From DATNPX01 sp036702975 (GTDB taxonomy: Bacteria > Cyanobacteriota > Vampirovibrionia > Obscuribacterales > Obscuribacteraceae), in the NCBI GenBank assembly GCA_036702975.1, contig DATNPX010000042.1:84344-148343 (forward strand): a stretch of DNA of 64,000 nt, read 5' to 3'. The notes below the pieces were generated by a model. That model worked only from the letters and a program-made list of their open reading frames with translations. It was not told the origin of the DNA and did not search any database. A program made the translations under genes and the position numbers. Shown piece by piece: positions 27,031 to 35,790 of this stretch. Each line of letters begins with the position of its first letter. The stretch's first letter is position 1.

Positions 27031-27085
27031 ACTCGTGCTACCATTGCACCTTTCTTGAAACAGCCGACATATTGAGGAAATCACG

Positions 27086-27733
27086 ATGAAAGAAACTATT
27101 GCTAACGGTCTGCGAAAAACCGGCAAATTCGGAAAAATCGCACTGCTAGCTTTAACGATGACATCGACAGTGTTTTTTGGTGCGGCTGTTCAACCTTCAT
27201 GTACAGCAAACAGAGTTGTGCAGGTGCTTGGTGTCTGCGGTAATGGCGATGCCATCGTAGAAGGAAACAGAAGACACGCGCGTTCCAGATTGATTTCCTT
27301 TCAGCCAGACGGCTTCGCTGGCATGGTAATTGAGGGCGTTGAAGGTTTGAGAATAGATGCACTTCAGCCGACTAACGTGGCGTTTGAAGCTCCAGCCACC
27401 GCTGGAACCTCCACTTTTGTGCTGAGAATTAAAACTCAAAGTGGCAAAATTCAGAACTTTTTGATCAGCTCTGATTCGACCACCAGCTTGCCCAACTTGA
27501 GTCCAATTCCTATACCGGGTGGTTCAGCAAGGGAATTTCAGGTGATTGCGACACCTTCGGAATTGGTTGGAGGAAAGTCGAACCTGACTTCTGACGATAT
27601 TGTGGCGAAGTATTCGTTTTTGTTTTCCTCGAATACGACTGGTTCCAAAGCAGAACAATTTATTGAAGGCCTGTTTTACGGCGTAGCACCGGTATCGTTG
27701 TTACTCGAGCCGCTGACGTGTAACCTCAGATAA
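27086..27733 (+). CDS. secreted protein of unknown function
   Basis: The 215-residue protein has a basic N-terminus followed by a hydrophobic stretch (KIALLALTMTSTVFFGAAV) that fits a signal peptide or single anchor, ending near residue 40. The rest is rich in beta-prone, Gly/Pro/Thr-containing sequence (FAGMVIEGVEGLRIDALQP, TFVLRIKTQSGKIQNFLISS), suggesting beta-sandwich folds. Several cysteines follow the signal region. GAGG lies nine bases before the ATG. No family is recognised. It converges with the MBL hydrolase gene, 21 bases away, without an obvious terminator between them. Confidence 0.7.
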   Translation: MKETIANGLRKTGKFGKIALLALTMTSTVFFGAAVQPSCTANRVVQVLGVCGNGDAIVEGNRRHARSRLISFQPDGFAGMVIEGVEGLRIDALQPTNVAFEAPATAGTSTFVLRIKTQSGKIQNFLISSDSTTSLPNLSPIPIPGGSAREFQVIATPSELVGGKSNLTSDDIVAKYSFLFSSNTTGSKAEQFIEGLFYGVAPVSLLLEPLTCNLR

Positions 27734-27754
27734 GAACCAGGTCTTCAAACCTTT

Positions 27755-28384
27755 TCAATTCAGGAACGGATTGCCTTTGCGTTCAGCCCAGATCGAAGTG
27801 TCGTCGCCATGCCCGGGCACGACTCTCGTGCTGTCATCGAGTTTCATCAAACGTTCTGAAATCGACTTGATAATTTCTTCAAACGAACCGCCCCAGAGAT
27901 CGGTGCGACCGATTGAACGCTGAAAAAGTGTATCGCCTGAAAAAAGAATGCTGTCTTTTCCCTGCACGCAAAAACACGTGCTGCCGGGGGTATGCCCGGG
28001 AGTGTGAATTACGGAAGCTTTGATGTTGCCGACTTTGACGTGATCCTCATGTTCCAGATATTCATCTACAGGAAGGGGATCGGTCGCTTTGAATCCAAAC
28101 ATTTGCACTTGCTTTTGCAAGTTGTCGTACAACCACTGGTCACCCTTGTTGATATAAATCTTGGCGCCAGTAGCTTCTTTAACGGCACGTGATCCCATAA
28201 TGTGATCGAAGTGCGCATGCGTATGCAGCAAATACTTGATCTTCAAGTTGTTGTCTTTCGCGAAAGCAAGAATTTTTTCGGGGTCGCCGCCGGGATCGAT
28301 GACAGCAGCCTCGCCAGTCTCAGGACAACCAATAATCGAGCAATTGCATTGCAGCTGACCGACTGGAAAACTTTCAATAATCAT
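27755..28384 (-). CDS. MBL-fold metallo-hydrolase (glyoxalase II-like)
   Basis: The 209-residue protein has the metallo-beta-lactamase signature THAHFDH (about 55-61), followed by HTPGHTPGS (about 132) and later histidines (VPGHGDDTS), which form a binuclear metal site. Size and motifs match small hydroxyacylglutathione-hydrolase-like proteins that cleave thioesters. The exact substrate is open. It starts 20 bases after prs stops, on the same strand, so it is probably in the prs operon. The ATG lacks a visible ribosome binding site, consistent with coupling to prs. Confidence 0.9.
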   Translation of the reverse strand: MIIESFPVGQLQCNCSIIGCPETGEAAVIDPGGDPEKILAFAKDNNLKIKYLLHTHAHFDHIMGSRAVKEATGAKIYINKGDQWLYDNLQKQVQMFGFKATDPLPVDEYLEHEDHVKVGNIKASVIHTPGHTPGSTCFCVQGKDSILFSGDTLFQRSIGRTDLWGGSFEEIIKSISERLMKLDDSTRVVPGHGDDTSIWAERKGNPFLN

Positions 28385-28403
28385 AAGTGATAGACAACTC
28401 GAA

Positions 28404-29378
28404 TTAGAGGAACAACTCGCTCACAGAAGTGTCGTCGTGAATACGAGCGATGGCTTCACCAAGCAGTTTGGCGACGCTGAGCATGACGATCTTCTTGGAG
28501 ATGTTCTTCGCTTCATGAGGAATTGAATTGGTGACGATCAATTTTTCAATGGGCGAATCATCAATTCGTTTGTTGGCTGGCCCCGACAGAACAGCGTGTG
28601 TCGCGCATGCGTAAATGGCGCGTGCACCTTCTTTCTTCAGAAGTTCAGCACCTTTGACGAGGGTGCCTGCAGTGTCGACCATGTCGTCGACCATAAGCAC
28701 GACTTTGTTCTTCACGTCGCCGATGACGTTGTAGACTTCGGCAACGTTGTGAGCGCTTCGTCGTTTGTCGATGATAGCGATTGGAGCATCGTCTAGCTTC
28801 TTCGCAAACGCGCGTGCTCTCGATACGCCCCCGACGTCGGGGCTGACGAGCACAAGGTCGGTTTGATTGAGCGAACGCACGTACTCCAGCAGCACGGGGC
28901 TGGCATAAAGATGATCGACGAGAATGTTGAAGAAGCCCATGATTTGCGGAGCATGCAAATCGAGCGTGACAACTCTTTCGGCACCAGCAGTGGTTAACAG
29001 GTCGGCAATCAATTTAGCAGTGATGGCTTCGCGACCGGCAGCTTTTCTGTCTTGCCTGCCGTAACCGTAATATGGCATTACGACCGTGATTCTACCGGCT
29101 GATGCTCTCTTCAGTGCATCGAGCAGAATCAACAGTTCCATCAAATTCTCATTGACTGGAGTGCATGTGGGTTGCACTACGAAACAGTCTTGCCCTCGAA
29201 CGCTCTCTTGAACTTGCACATAAATTTCGCCATCGGAAAACGGTGAGATTTTTACCGGTGCAACGGTCAATTCCAGATAATCAGCAACTTCCTTAGCAAG
29301 TTCTGGATTCGAAGTACCGGACAAAATCAACAAATTGGATTTCGAGCCCGGAAGTATTTTTTGCCTGGCGGCTGGCAT
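28404..29378 (-). CDS. prs: ribose-phosphate pyrophosphokinase
   Basis: Prs makes PRPP from ribose 5-phosphate and ATP, feeding nucleotide, His and Trp synthesis. The protein of about 324 residues shows FSDGEIYVQV, the flexible-loop region YYGYGRQDRK, the DLHAPQIMGFF motif, and the PRPP-binding loop VVLMVDDMVDTAGTL. The start is set at the ATG of MPAARQKILPG, the usual distance before the conserved LLILSGTSN. An upstream TTG at 29417 would add 13 residues and is less likely. It sits between a PLP enzyme gene and the MBL hydrolase gene, all on the minus strand. Confidence 0.95.
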   Translation of the reverse strand: MPAARQKILPGSKSNLLILSGTSNPELAKEVADYLELTVAPVKISPFSDGEIYVQVQESVRGQDCFVVQPTCTPVNENLMELLILLDALKRASAGRITVVMPYYGYGRQDRKAAGREAITAKLIADLLTTAGAERVVTLDLHAPQIMGFFNILVDHLYASPVLLEYVRSLNQTDLVLVSPDVGGVSRARAFAKKLDDAPIAIIDKRRSAHNVAEVYNVIGDVKNKVVLMVDDMVDTAGTLVKGAELLKKEGARAIYACATHAVLSGPANKRIDDSPIEKLIVTNSIPHEAKNISKKIVMLSVAKLLGEAIARIHDDTSVSELFL

Positions 29379-29470
29379 CTCGGCTACCAAGAGCGTATCC
29401 CCCACAGTGGTGCACAACTATTGTAAAGAAGAACTGGTCCAGCTTAAAGCCAATGAGCAAAGCTTTAGTT

Positions 29471-30739
29471 CTAGAAAAACGGCAATTCGCCCCGAGCACT
29501 GAGGGTTATAGCCTCTTCCAGCACGCACTTAACATGCAGATATGTAAGGCCACCTTGTACAAAAACGGCAAAAGGAGGGCGAAGTGGCCCATCTGCAGAC
29601 AGCTCGATCGTCGCCCCTTCAACAAATGTACCGGCTGCCATGATGACAGGGTCCTGATATCCAGGCATGGACCAGGGCTCGGGAGTGACATGAGAGTTGA
29701 CTGGCGACCCCTTCTGAATCGCCCGACAGAAATTGACAAGCCGCTCAGGACCGGAAAACTTGATAGCTTGAATAATGTCGGACCTGAGGCTCAAGGCATC
29801 TGGCTTTACCTCGCAGCCCAGTTCGGCGAGCACTGAAGCGAACAACTTTGCCCCTTTAACAGCATTGGAAACGACAGCTGGCGCCATAAAAAGCCCCTGC
29901 AAAACGAGGCGATTTTGATTGTAGGTCAAGCCAAGGTGACCGCCGATTCCCGGCGAAGTCAGCCTGTTTAAGGCTTTTTCAACAAGCACTTTATCTCCGG
30001 CGACATATCCTCCGGTGATAGCGAGACCACCACCAGGATTTTTAATAAGCGAGCCGGCCATCAGGTTAGCCCCCACCGCCGTTGGCTCATTTCGCTCGAC
30101 GAATTCGCCGTAGCAGTTATCGACAAAAATAATGCAATTCTGATGTATCGATCTGGCAGCACGGCTCAAACGCTCGATATCGCTATTGGTGAAACTTCGG
30201 CGCTCCACGCTGTAACCACACGATTTTTGTATGTAGAACATGCAACGCCCAGCTGGAGCCGTCTTCTTAATTTTTTCGGCAAGAGTATCGTCTGTTTCGA
30301 CAGCTGGATCCAGATCGATCTCAAGATACTTGACGCCCAGGGACATCAAATTGCCAGACTCATCCCCCTCAAGACCGATGACTTCTTTGAGCGTGTCGTA
30401 GGGCTGCCCGGTTAGAGACAGAATCGCGTCTCCAGCGCGCAAGTTTCCTAGGAGCGCACACGCTATGGCGTGCGTGCCTGAAACAAACTGCATGCGAACC
30501 GCCGCTGCCCTCGACTCGAAAACCGCGGCGAAGACGCTATCGATGGCGTCCCGTCCAGGGTCATTGCGCCCATATCCTGTGCGCTCGCCAAAAAATTCTT
30601 CAGTCATTCTGTGCGCGCGAAATGAATCGAGCACTTTTTTCTGGTTAACCAGGGCAATCTCGTCGATTTCCTCGAATGCATCCCGCAATTTTTTTTCTGC
30701 GCTTTTGATAAGCGCGGCGGCGTCCAATTCCTTCAGCAT
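29471..30739 (-). CDS. methionine gamma-lyase family PLP enzyme (PF06838-type)
   Basis: The 422-residue protein matches the fold-type I PLP family once called aluminium-resistance proteins. Visible landmarks are GYGRNDPGRD (about 55-64), FVSGTHAIACAL, FVDNCYGEF with the cofactor-binding Asp, and MAGSLIKNPGGG, where the Lys is the likely Schiff-base residue. Members are annotated as methionine or cysteine lyases mostly by homology, so the reaction is uncertain. The ATG has AAGG eight bases upstream. It heads the run of minus-strand genes continuing into prs and the MBL hydrolase. Confidence 0.9.
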   Translation of the reverse strand: MLKELDAAALIKSAEKKLRDAFEEIDEIALVNQKKVLDSFRAHRMTEEFFGERTGYGRNDPGRDAIDSVFAAVFESRAAAVRMQFVSGTHAIACALLGNLRAGDAILSLTGQPYDTLKEVIGLEGDESGNLMSLGVKYLEIDLDPAVETDDTLAEKIKKTAPAGRCMFYIQKSCGYSVERRSFTNSDIERLSRAARSIHQNCIIFVDNCYGEFVERNEPTAVGANLMAGSLIKNPGGGLAITGGYVAGDKVLVEKALNRLTSPGIGGHLGLTYNQNRLVLQGLFMAPAVVSNAVKGAKLFASVLAELGCEVKPDALSLRSDIIQAIKFSGPERLVNFCRAIQKGSPVNSHVTPEPWSMPGYQDPVIMAAGTFVEGATIELSADGPLRPPFAVFVQGGLTYLHVKCVLEEAITLSARGELPFF

Positions 30740-30881
30740 GGTCAGACCTTCTCAGTCACATCACGGGATACAAGTTTCACGTAAGACCCGAGTCTAGCAG
30801 GTTCAGATTTTCAGAAGGCAAATTGAACTATTTTCGACTTTCAAACGTAATAAAAACAAAGAGGTACGAAAGGAGGGGACC

Positions 30882-31721
30882 GTGACTACAAAAATTCTCA
30901 TAGGTTCGATGATTGACCGATTTCTCGACTTTTTCTTCTCATTTATCAGTGAAGAAGATTGCCGTGTTTGCAAACGCGTCATCTTTGCACGGGGGCAACT
31001 GCTGGAAGATTTGCAAGGCTTCCGCCTTGAAGCGCGACCGGCACTGATGCACAGATGGATAGATAATATTCCGCACTATTCCCGATCACTTTGCGCTGAT
31101 TGCTGGCTGAGTGTGGCCAATGAGACTCCGTTGTTGGGATTTTACGAGCACGAAGGACAACGTTCTTTCGCAATCGTCAGCGGCGCGCCTTACTCTGGCG
31201 AAATTCGCACATTAATTCATCATTTCAAGTACGAAGGAGATCGCTTGCTGGCACCTGACCTGGCAACCATCATGCTTAACGGCTGGCGAATGGGATCAAT
31301 ATTACTGAATCGAGAAAATGCTGTCCTTGTACCAGTTCCGCTGCACTGGCGTAAAGAATTTGAACGAGGGTTCAACCAGGCCGAATTGCTAGCAAGGGAG
31401 GCTTCGAAGGTGCTGGACATTCCCGTATCAAAAGCATTGAAGCGACGCCGTGCAACGACACCACAACAAAGTCTGGAGAAATTGGAGCGGTTCAAAAACT
31501 TAGAATTCGCATTCGAAGGCAATCCTTCCAAACTGATGGGACGCTCGGTCATTCTCATTGACGACGTGTGCACGTCTGGGGCTACACTAGCGGAATGCGC
31601 TCGTGAAGCAACGCGCTGCGGCGCTACAAAGGTGGTGGCACTGACGGTGGCGCGCACCTTGCTGCGAATCGGTCGCATCAACGGCACCGATCAACACAAA
31701 GGCACCGAGTCTAAAAGTTGA
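30882..31721 (+). CDS. ComF-like phosphoribosyltransferase-domain protein
   Basis: The 279-residue protein has an N-terminal cysteine pair CRVCKR (about 27-32) and CADCW, the zinc-finger pattern of ComF proteins. A C-terminal phosphoribosyltransferase fold follows with the binding loop VILIDDVCTSGATLAEC (about 222-238). GFNQAELLA and the RATTPQQSLEKLER region are also typical. In naturally competent bacteria ComF helps in DNA uptake; here it is far from other competence genes. The start is a GTG with a near-perfect AGGAGG five bases upstream. It diverges from the PLP enzyme gene. Confidence 0.9.
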   Translation: MTTKILIGSMIDRFLDFFFSFISEEDCRVCKRVIFARGQLLEDLQGFRLEARPALMHRWIDNIPHYSRSLCADCWLSVANETPLLGFYEHEGQRSFAIVSGAPYSGEIRTLIHHFKYEGDRLLAPDLATIMLNGWRMGSILLNRENAVLVPVPLHWRKEFERGFNQAELLAREASKVLDIPVSKALKRRRATTPQQSLEKLERFKNLEFAFEGNPSKLMGRSVILIDDVCTSGATLAECAREATRCGATKVVALTVARTLLRIGRINGTDQHKGTESKS

Positions 31722-31839
31722 ACTTGAAACTGTTGGTGCGATGCAAAACTGGCAATTCAGAGCGATTTATCGAGCCTGAATGGGTAAAAGAAATTATACC
31801 GAGCGCAAGCAATAATTCACTGACGGACAAAACCTTCAC

Positions 31840-33696
31840 ATGTTCACTTTCTCAGAACAAGAATACAAATGGTGCCCTGAATGCAGCGGAAATATTCGGT
31901 CAAGTGCATTTTACTGCCGATATTGCCGCAAGCCGGTAGGAAGCAAAATCCTGTCGGCACAAACGCCTCGTAACGCCATTCTGGTGATCACTGGTGCAGC
32001 TTACTGGCTGCCAAAATTTCTTGAAATTTTAAATAACCTGCCCGAACAATTTCGCCAGCGCATCGAAGCAGCAGATGGATACAGCGCACGGCTCTTCATT
32101 GAGAATAGTGAGGGTATCAACGCGGGCGATCACACAAATGAAAGAAACATTGATGCTTCCCACTCAAATCCGCCTGTAGCAACAGAACTGGGGTTGATCT
32201 GGGACTTGCTGATAAGCCTTTATGCCAATCAGGTGCCACTCGCCACCATCTGTGCCGACGAACGCGTTCAACTGCTCGAATTGACAGTAGGTGAGATCAT
32301 TGCCGAGTACGAGCTGCGCGTCACTGAAATTAAAAATGGTACTGCTTGCAGCCGCTGCGCCGAGTTCGTGGATATCGATGCAGATGAGCGCTGTCGTTTT
32401 TGCACAGGGTCGCAGACAGAAATACCAGAGCCCAGCGATGTTCTGATGCCCAATATCAGCAGATTCGACGCTTCGCTCTTGCGAAACATATTATTGTGGG
32501 AAAGTGCTACCAGACGCATAAACGACGAAGAAAAACTCGATGAGAAATTCATGACGAGATATGCCATCACGGACAGTGACATCGATCATCAGATTTTAAA
32601 GTTGAAGCAACATCCCCAGACCATGCCAAAATCCAGGTGGCGCGAACATATCGAGCAGCTAGGCATCGAGCCCAGAAGAATCTTGAATTTCGACTCAGAG
32701 TACTTTTGTTTGCAAGATGTTACGGCTCTTGTGAGGGCTCTGACGCCATCATTTCTAAATGCGAACAAGAATACTGACCAGGAATTAGCCATGATTGTTG
32801 TGGACCATGCCCTCAATCGCTGGCAAAACAGTCGACACTTCAAAGAAGAAAGGGGTTCGTTGCTGAGCGCCAAGTCATGCGTCTACTCAAGCATGAAAGA
32901 CACGGAAAACGCCGAGAAATTTAAAATGGATGCAACCGCTGAAAGAGCTACAACTCTGCCTGAAGGGTCTCGTAACATGTCCAGTCTTGCTGACCGCATA
33001 AGGGCAAGGCTGAATCAAGAAAAAGCGGACCCCGAAGAAAAACTGAAAGAACTCGAAGAACAACAGAAAGAATTGCAGAAACGCACCAGTGAAAGCGCGG
33101 AGCGAATGGAATCGCTCATTCCAGGCTTCGGAGAAATTTTCAAAAATATTGGTGAGCGAAGCTCGAAAATTGCACAGATTGAAAAGCATTCACTTCAAGG
33201 TGAGGCGGCGTTGCAAAAAGCTGACCCGGCGCAGGCGTGTGTTGAGTTTGAAGCAGCCATTGCCCTGCTTGACGACAATGTTTCAAGCGTCACCCGAAGA
33301 TGCGGATTATTGATCAGCCTGGCCGAAGCACAGACAAAAAATGGTCAGCCTCAGTGCGCGGAAGCGACTTATAAGCGCGCCATAGGTGATGCAAATGATC
33401 TCGAAGAGGCTCATGAATTAACGCATATGAGTCGAGTTCATCACAATTATGCCTGTTTTCTAAGTGAGCTGGGTAAGCACGTGGAGTCAGAGAAACACTT
33501 CAAAATTGCCGCCGTAAAGCATGCAGAATTGGTGAAGCAGTATCACCAGAAAGGCTTTAGCATAAGCGCACCGCTGGAGAACTGGCAGATCAAAAGAGAT
33601 TATGCGGCTTTGCTACATGCCATGGGACGAACCGAAGAAGCCAAACAAATGGAAATCGAAAGTCTGGAGTTGAAGGAAAAACACTCTGATTCTTGA
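31840..33696 (+). CDS. zinc-ribbon, coiled-coil and TPR protein of unknown function
   Basis: The 618-residue protein begins with a zinc ribbon (CPECSGNI...FYCRYCRKPVG, about 12-34). A second four-cysteine module follows at about 170-190 (CSRCAEFVDIDADERCRFC). A helical middle region contains a charged coiled coil (about 400-430, EEKLKELEEQQKELQKRTSE). The C-terminus (about 450-615) holds about four TPRs, such as CGLLISLAEAQTKNGQPQCA and NYACFLSELGKHVESEKHF. There is no signal peptide, so it is cytoplasmic. The double zinc modules suggest nucleic acid or protein docking. No ribosome binding site stands out. It lies 118 bases after the comF-like gene and may be read with it. Confidence 0.75.
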   Translation: MFTFSEQEYKWCPECSGNIRSSAFYCRYCRKPVGSKILSAQTPRNAILVITGAAYWLPKFLEILNNLPEQFRQRIEAADGYSARLFIENSEGINAGDHTNERNIDASHSNPPVATELGLIWDLLISLYANQVPLATICADERVQLLELTVGEIIAEYELRVTEIKNGTACSRCAEFVDIDADERCRFCTGSQTEIPEPSDVLMPNISRFDASLLRNILLWESATRRINDEEKLDEKFMTRYAITDSDIDHQILKLKQHPQTMPKSRWREHIEQLGIEPRRILNFDSEYFCLQDVTALVRALTPSFLNANKNTDQELAMIVVDHALNRWQNSRHFKEERGSLLSAKSCVYSSMKDTENAEKFKMDATAERATTLPEGSRNMSSLADRIRARLNQEKADPEEKLKELEEQQKELQKRTSESAERMESLIPGFGEIFKNIGERSSKIAQIEKHSLQGEAALQKADPAQACVEFEAAIALLDDNVSSVTRRCGLLISLAEAQTKNGQPQCAEATYKRAIGDANDLEEAHELTHMSRVHHNYACFLSELGKHVESEKHFKIAAVKHAELVKQYHQKGFSISAPLENWQIKRDYAALLHAMGRTEEAKQMEIESLELKEKHSDS

Positions 33697-33717
33697 GAGC
33701 GTCACGCGACTTCGAAC

Positions 33718-33761
33718 AAATTGTGCGGCTGTAATCAAATTGTGCGAAAAAGGCACAATTT
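33718..33761 (+). terminator. perfect 9-bp hairpin, with an extra direct copy of one arm
   Basis: AAATTGTGC (33737-33745) and GCACAATTT (33753-33761) pair perfectly across a seven-base loop GAAAAAG. A further copy of AAATTGTGC stands at 33718-33726, so two alternative hairpins are possible. It starts 22 bases after the stop codon of the zinc-ribbon gene. No clean T-run follows, so termination would be imperfect. Confidence 0.55.
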
Positions 33762-33890
33762 AGCAACAAAGCTGCCTTAAATTCAAAGTCGTAGCAGTAT
33801 AGACAACTGGTGATCGTCATGGCTTGAGGCGGCGAAGTATGCTATCCAGTCCAGGTTCAACCTAGATACGATAGACCTGACACACAGTTT

Positions 33891-35717
33891 GTGCGTCCGA
33901 CTTATTATCATCAAGACTATCAAGAGCAGCAGAGATGGCAGCAAGACTTCAGCCGTCGCTACTATCAACCGCTCAATGATGGCTTCAGTATTGCTGACGG
34001 TTCCCAGGGAACAGTCGTCGCAGTCGACGGGCAATCGCGTGCCGACTACGACAAGATGATCAAAAACAATTTCAAGTACACCCAGGATAACTATCAAGAA
34101 GCCTACAAAGAAGCCGCACGCACCGGAAAACCTGTCGTGGCAATTTTTGGTGGATTTGAGCATAACAACTCCCGACAGCTCATTGAAAATTCTCTGCCAA
34201 ATGCAAAATCAGGAGCAGCGAAAGACGCCGTTTACGTTTACATCGATCCTGCTAAAACGAAAGACACAGAGCTGGCTAAATTCGCTCAGGGGCAACTCGC
34301 TGGCGGACACAACGCCTCTGTATCGATAGTATTTTCAGTTAAGCCAGGAACAGATGGCTCATTGCAGCCGGAGGCACCAGATTTTCGCTGGCAGGGCGCT
34401 CACAGCTCGATGATTCAGTCGTTCAACCAGGCCATAACTACTGCAAAAAGCAAGCAGGAGTCATATGTCGGCAAGTTCAATCCGGACGCACTGCTTGAAA
34501 AAACCGACAAAACCGACAGAACTGAAAATACGGATGCAGCTGAAAAAACGAGTAAAACCTTTGACGGGGCACGAGCGACAATTGCAAAGGCGCTACAGGA
34601 AGCACACGAAGCAAAAGACTGGCACGACGCCGAAAGACTGTTTCATACCGCCATCGACGCGGCAGACAAATTCACAGCCTCAGACATCGAGAAAGAACAG
34701 GCTCGAATTGCCAGGGCAGTTGCTTCGACACCGCAAGATTCACCAGAGTTCCAGCAACTTATGAAAGAACAGGGTGACCTGACTTTCGTGGAGCACTCAA
34801 AAGCAACAACCAGAGCGGCTCTTGGACTCGCCTGCCTGCAGTGGGGACAAACTGAAACTGATCCAGAACGGCAGCAGAAATTTAGAGAGATCGGTAGTCA
34901 CTGGATAGACTCAGCGATATTGAGAAATCCCGACCTTCCACACAACCCAGCACTGATAGCTAATATCGCTGCGATTGGCATTCCGAAAGACAAGTTGTCG
35001 GAACTGTTCCCCGATTTTAGATTCGATGAGACTGAGCGAGACTTGTTCCAATATGGAGGTGATATAAGACCGAACCCTCAACCTGATTCCCAACCGATTC
35101 CGCAACCGAATTCTTCGCCAGAACCTAAATCAGAGGCAAAGTCAACGGAGCAGCCTGTTGCGACAGAAGCAGCAAGAAAAGCCGAAGAGGCTAAACTAGC
35201 AGCCAGGGAAAAAGCGGCAGCAGAAGCAAAAGAAGCAGCGAAACGGGAAAAGACTGAGCGCTACAAAGCCATAGTCAAAGAAGACGAGGAGAAAGCGGTC
35301 AAGACAACCGAGGAATACTATAAGGCGCTTCAAGATGCCGCAGATAAGGGTCTTCCAGTGATCGTGAAGGTTGGCTGGTCAGGTTGTGGTCCATGCCACG
35401 AAATGGCTCCGGCACTCAAAGAACAGGAGGAAGTCTTGAAAGGAAAGGCCGTAGTGATCAGGGTTCTAACCGACAATACCGAAGACCTCGCGGCTGCACT
35501 GGGCTCAGGTCAAGGCGTGCCAATCACGAAATTTGCCCGCCCGGTTCCGAACCGACGAGACCTTGCCGGTCTTGATGAAATAATTCCGGAGCGACACAAA
35601 AAATTCGCTGACCCGAAAGCGGAAAATTTTTCGGAGAAAGACGTTCCAAACACGCTTCAATACTTCGTCAATCAAGGAATGACTGAGTGGGCTCGCCGCA
35701 AAGCAGTGAAGCGTTGA
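33891..35717 (+). CDS. cytoplasmic protein with two thioredoxin-like domains
   Basis: The 608-residue protein has an N-terminal thioredoxin-like domain without the active cysteines (about 60-195, AARTGKPVVAIFGGFEHNN). A helical TPR-like middle follows (about 225-375), then a Pro/Gln and Ala/Glu/Lys-rich linker (385-470). The C-terminal thioredoxin fold has an intact CGPC centre (GWSGCGPCHEMAP, about 500). No signal peptide is seen, so it may act on cytoplasmic disulphides or carry a structural role. The GTG start lacks a Shine-Dalgarno sequence, and the same frame stays open upstream to 33828 (VQPRYDRPDTQF) without a start codon. A one-base shift would join it to an ATG at 33839 that does have GAGG upstream. 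Confidence 0.8.
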   Translation: MRPTYYHQDYQEQQRWQQDFSRRYYQPLNDGFSIADGSQGTVVAVDGQSRADYDKMIKNNFKYTQDNYQEAYKEAARTGKPVVAIFGGFEHNNSRQLIENSLPNAKSGAAKDAVYVYIDPAKTKDTELAKFAQGQLAGGHNASVSIVFSVKPGTDGSLQPEAPDFRWQGAHSSMIQSFNQAITTAKSKQESYVGKFNPDALLEKTDKTDRTENTDAAEKTSKTFDGARATIAKALQEAHEAKDWHDAERLFHTAIDAADKFTASDIEKEQARIARAVASTPQDSPEFQQLMKEQGDLTFVEHSKATTRAALGLACLQWGQTETDPERQQKFREIGSHWIDSAILRNPDLPHNPALIANIAAIGIPKDKLSELFPDFRFDETERDLFQYGGDIRPNPQPDSQPIPQPNSSPEPKSEAKSTEQPVATEAARKAEEAKLAAREKAAAEAKEAAKREKTERYKAIVKEDEEKAVKTTEEYYKALQDAADKGLPVIVKVGWSGCGPCHEMAPALKEQEEVLKGKAVVIRVLTDNTEDLAAALGSGQGVPITKFARPVPNRRDLAGLDEIIPERHKKFADPKAENFSEKDVPNTLQYFVNQGMTEWARRKAVKR

Positions 35718-35736
35718 GTAGAATTCAACGCTTCAC
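35706..35736 (+). terminator. 12-bp perfect hairpin overlapping the stop codon
   Basis: GTGAAGCGTTGA (which includes the TGA stop) pairs perfectly with TCAACGCTTCAC across a seven-base loop. It lies between two convergent genes and could serve both directions. There is no T-run, so it may be a factor-dependent or mRNA-stabilising hairpin. Confidence 0.55.
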
Positions 35737-35790
35737 CATGTCTGTACAGGTTTTAGTGATGAACAATTAAGAAGGAGCCATTAGAGAACT

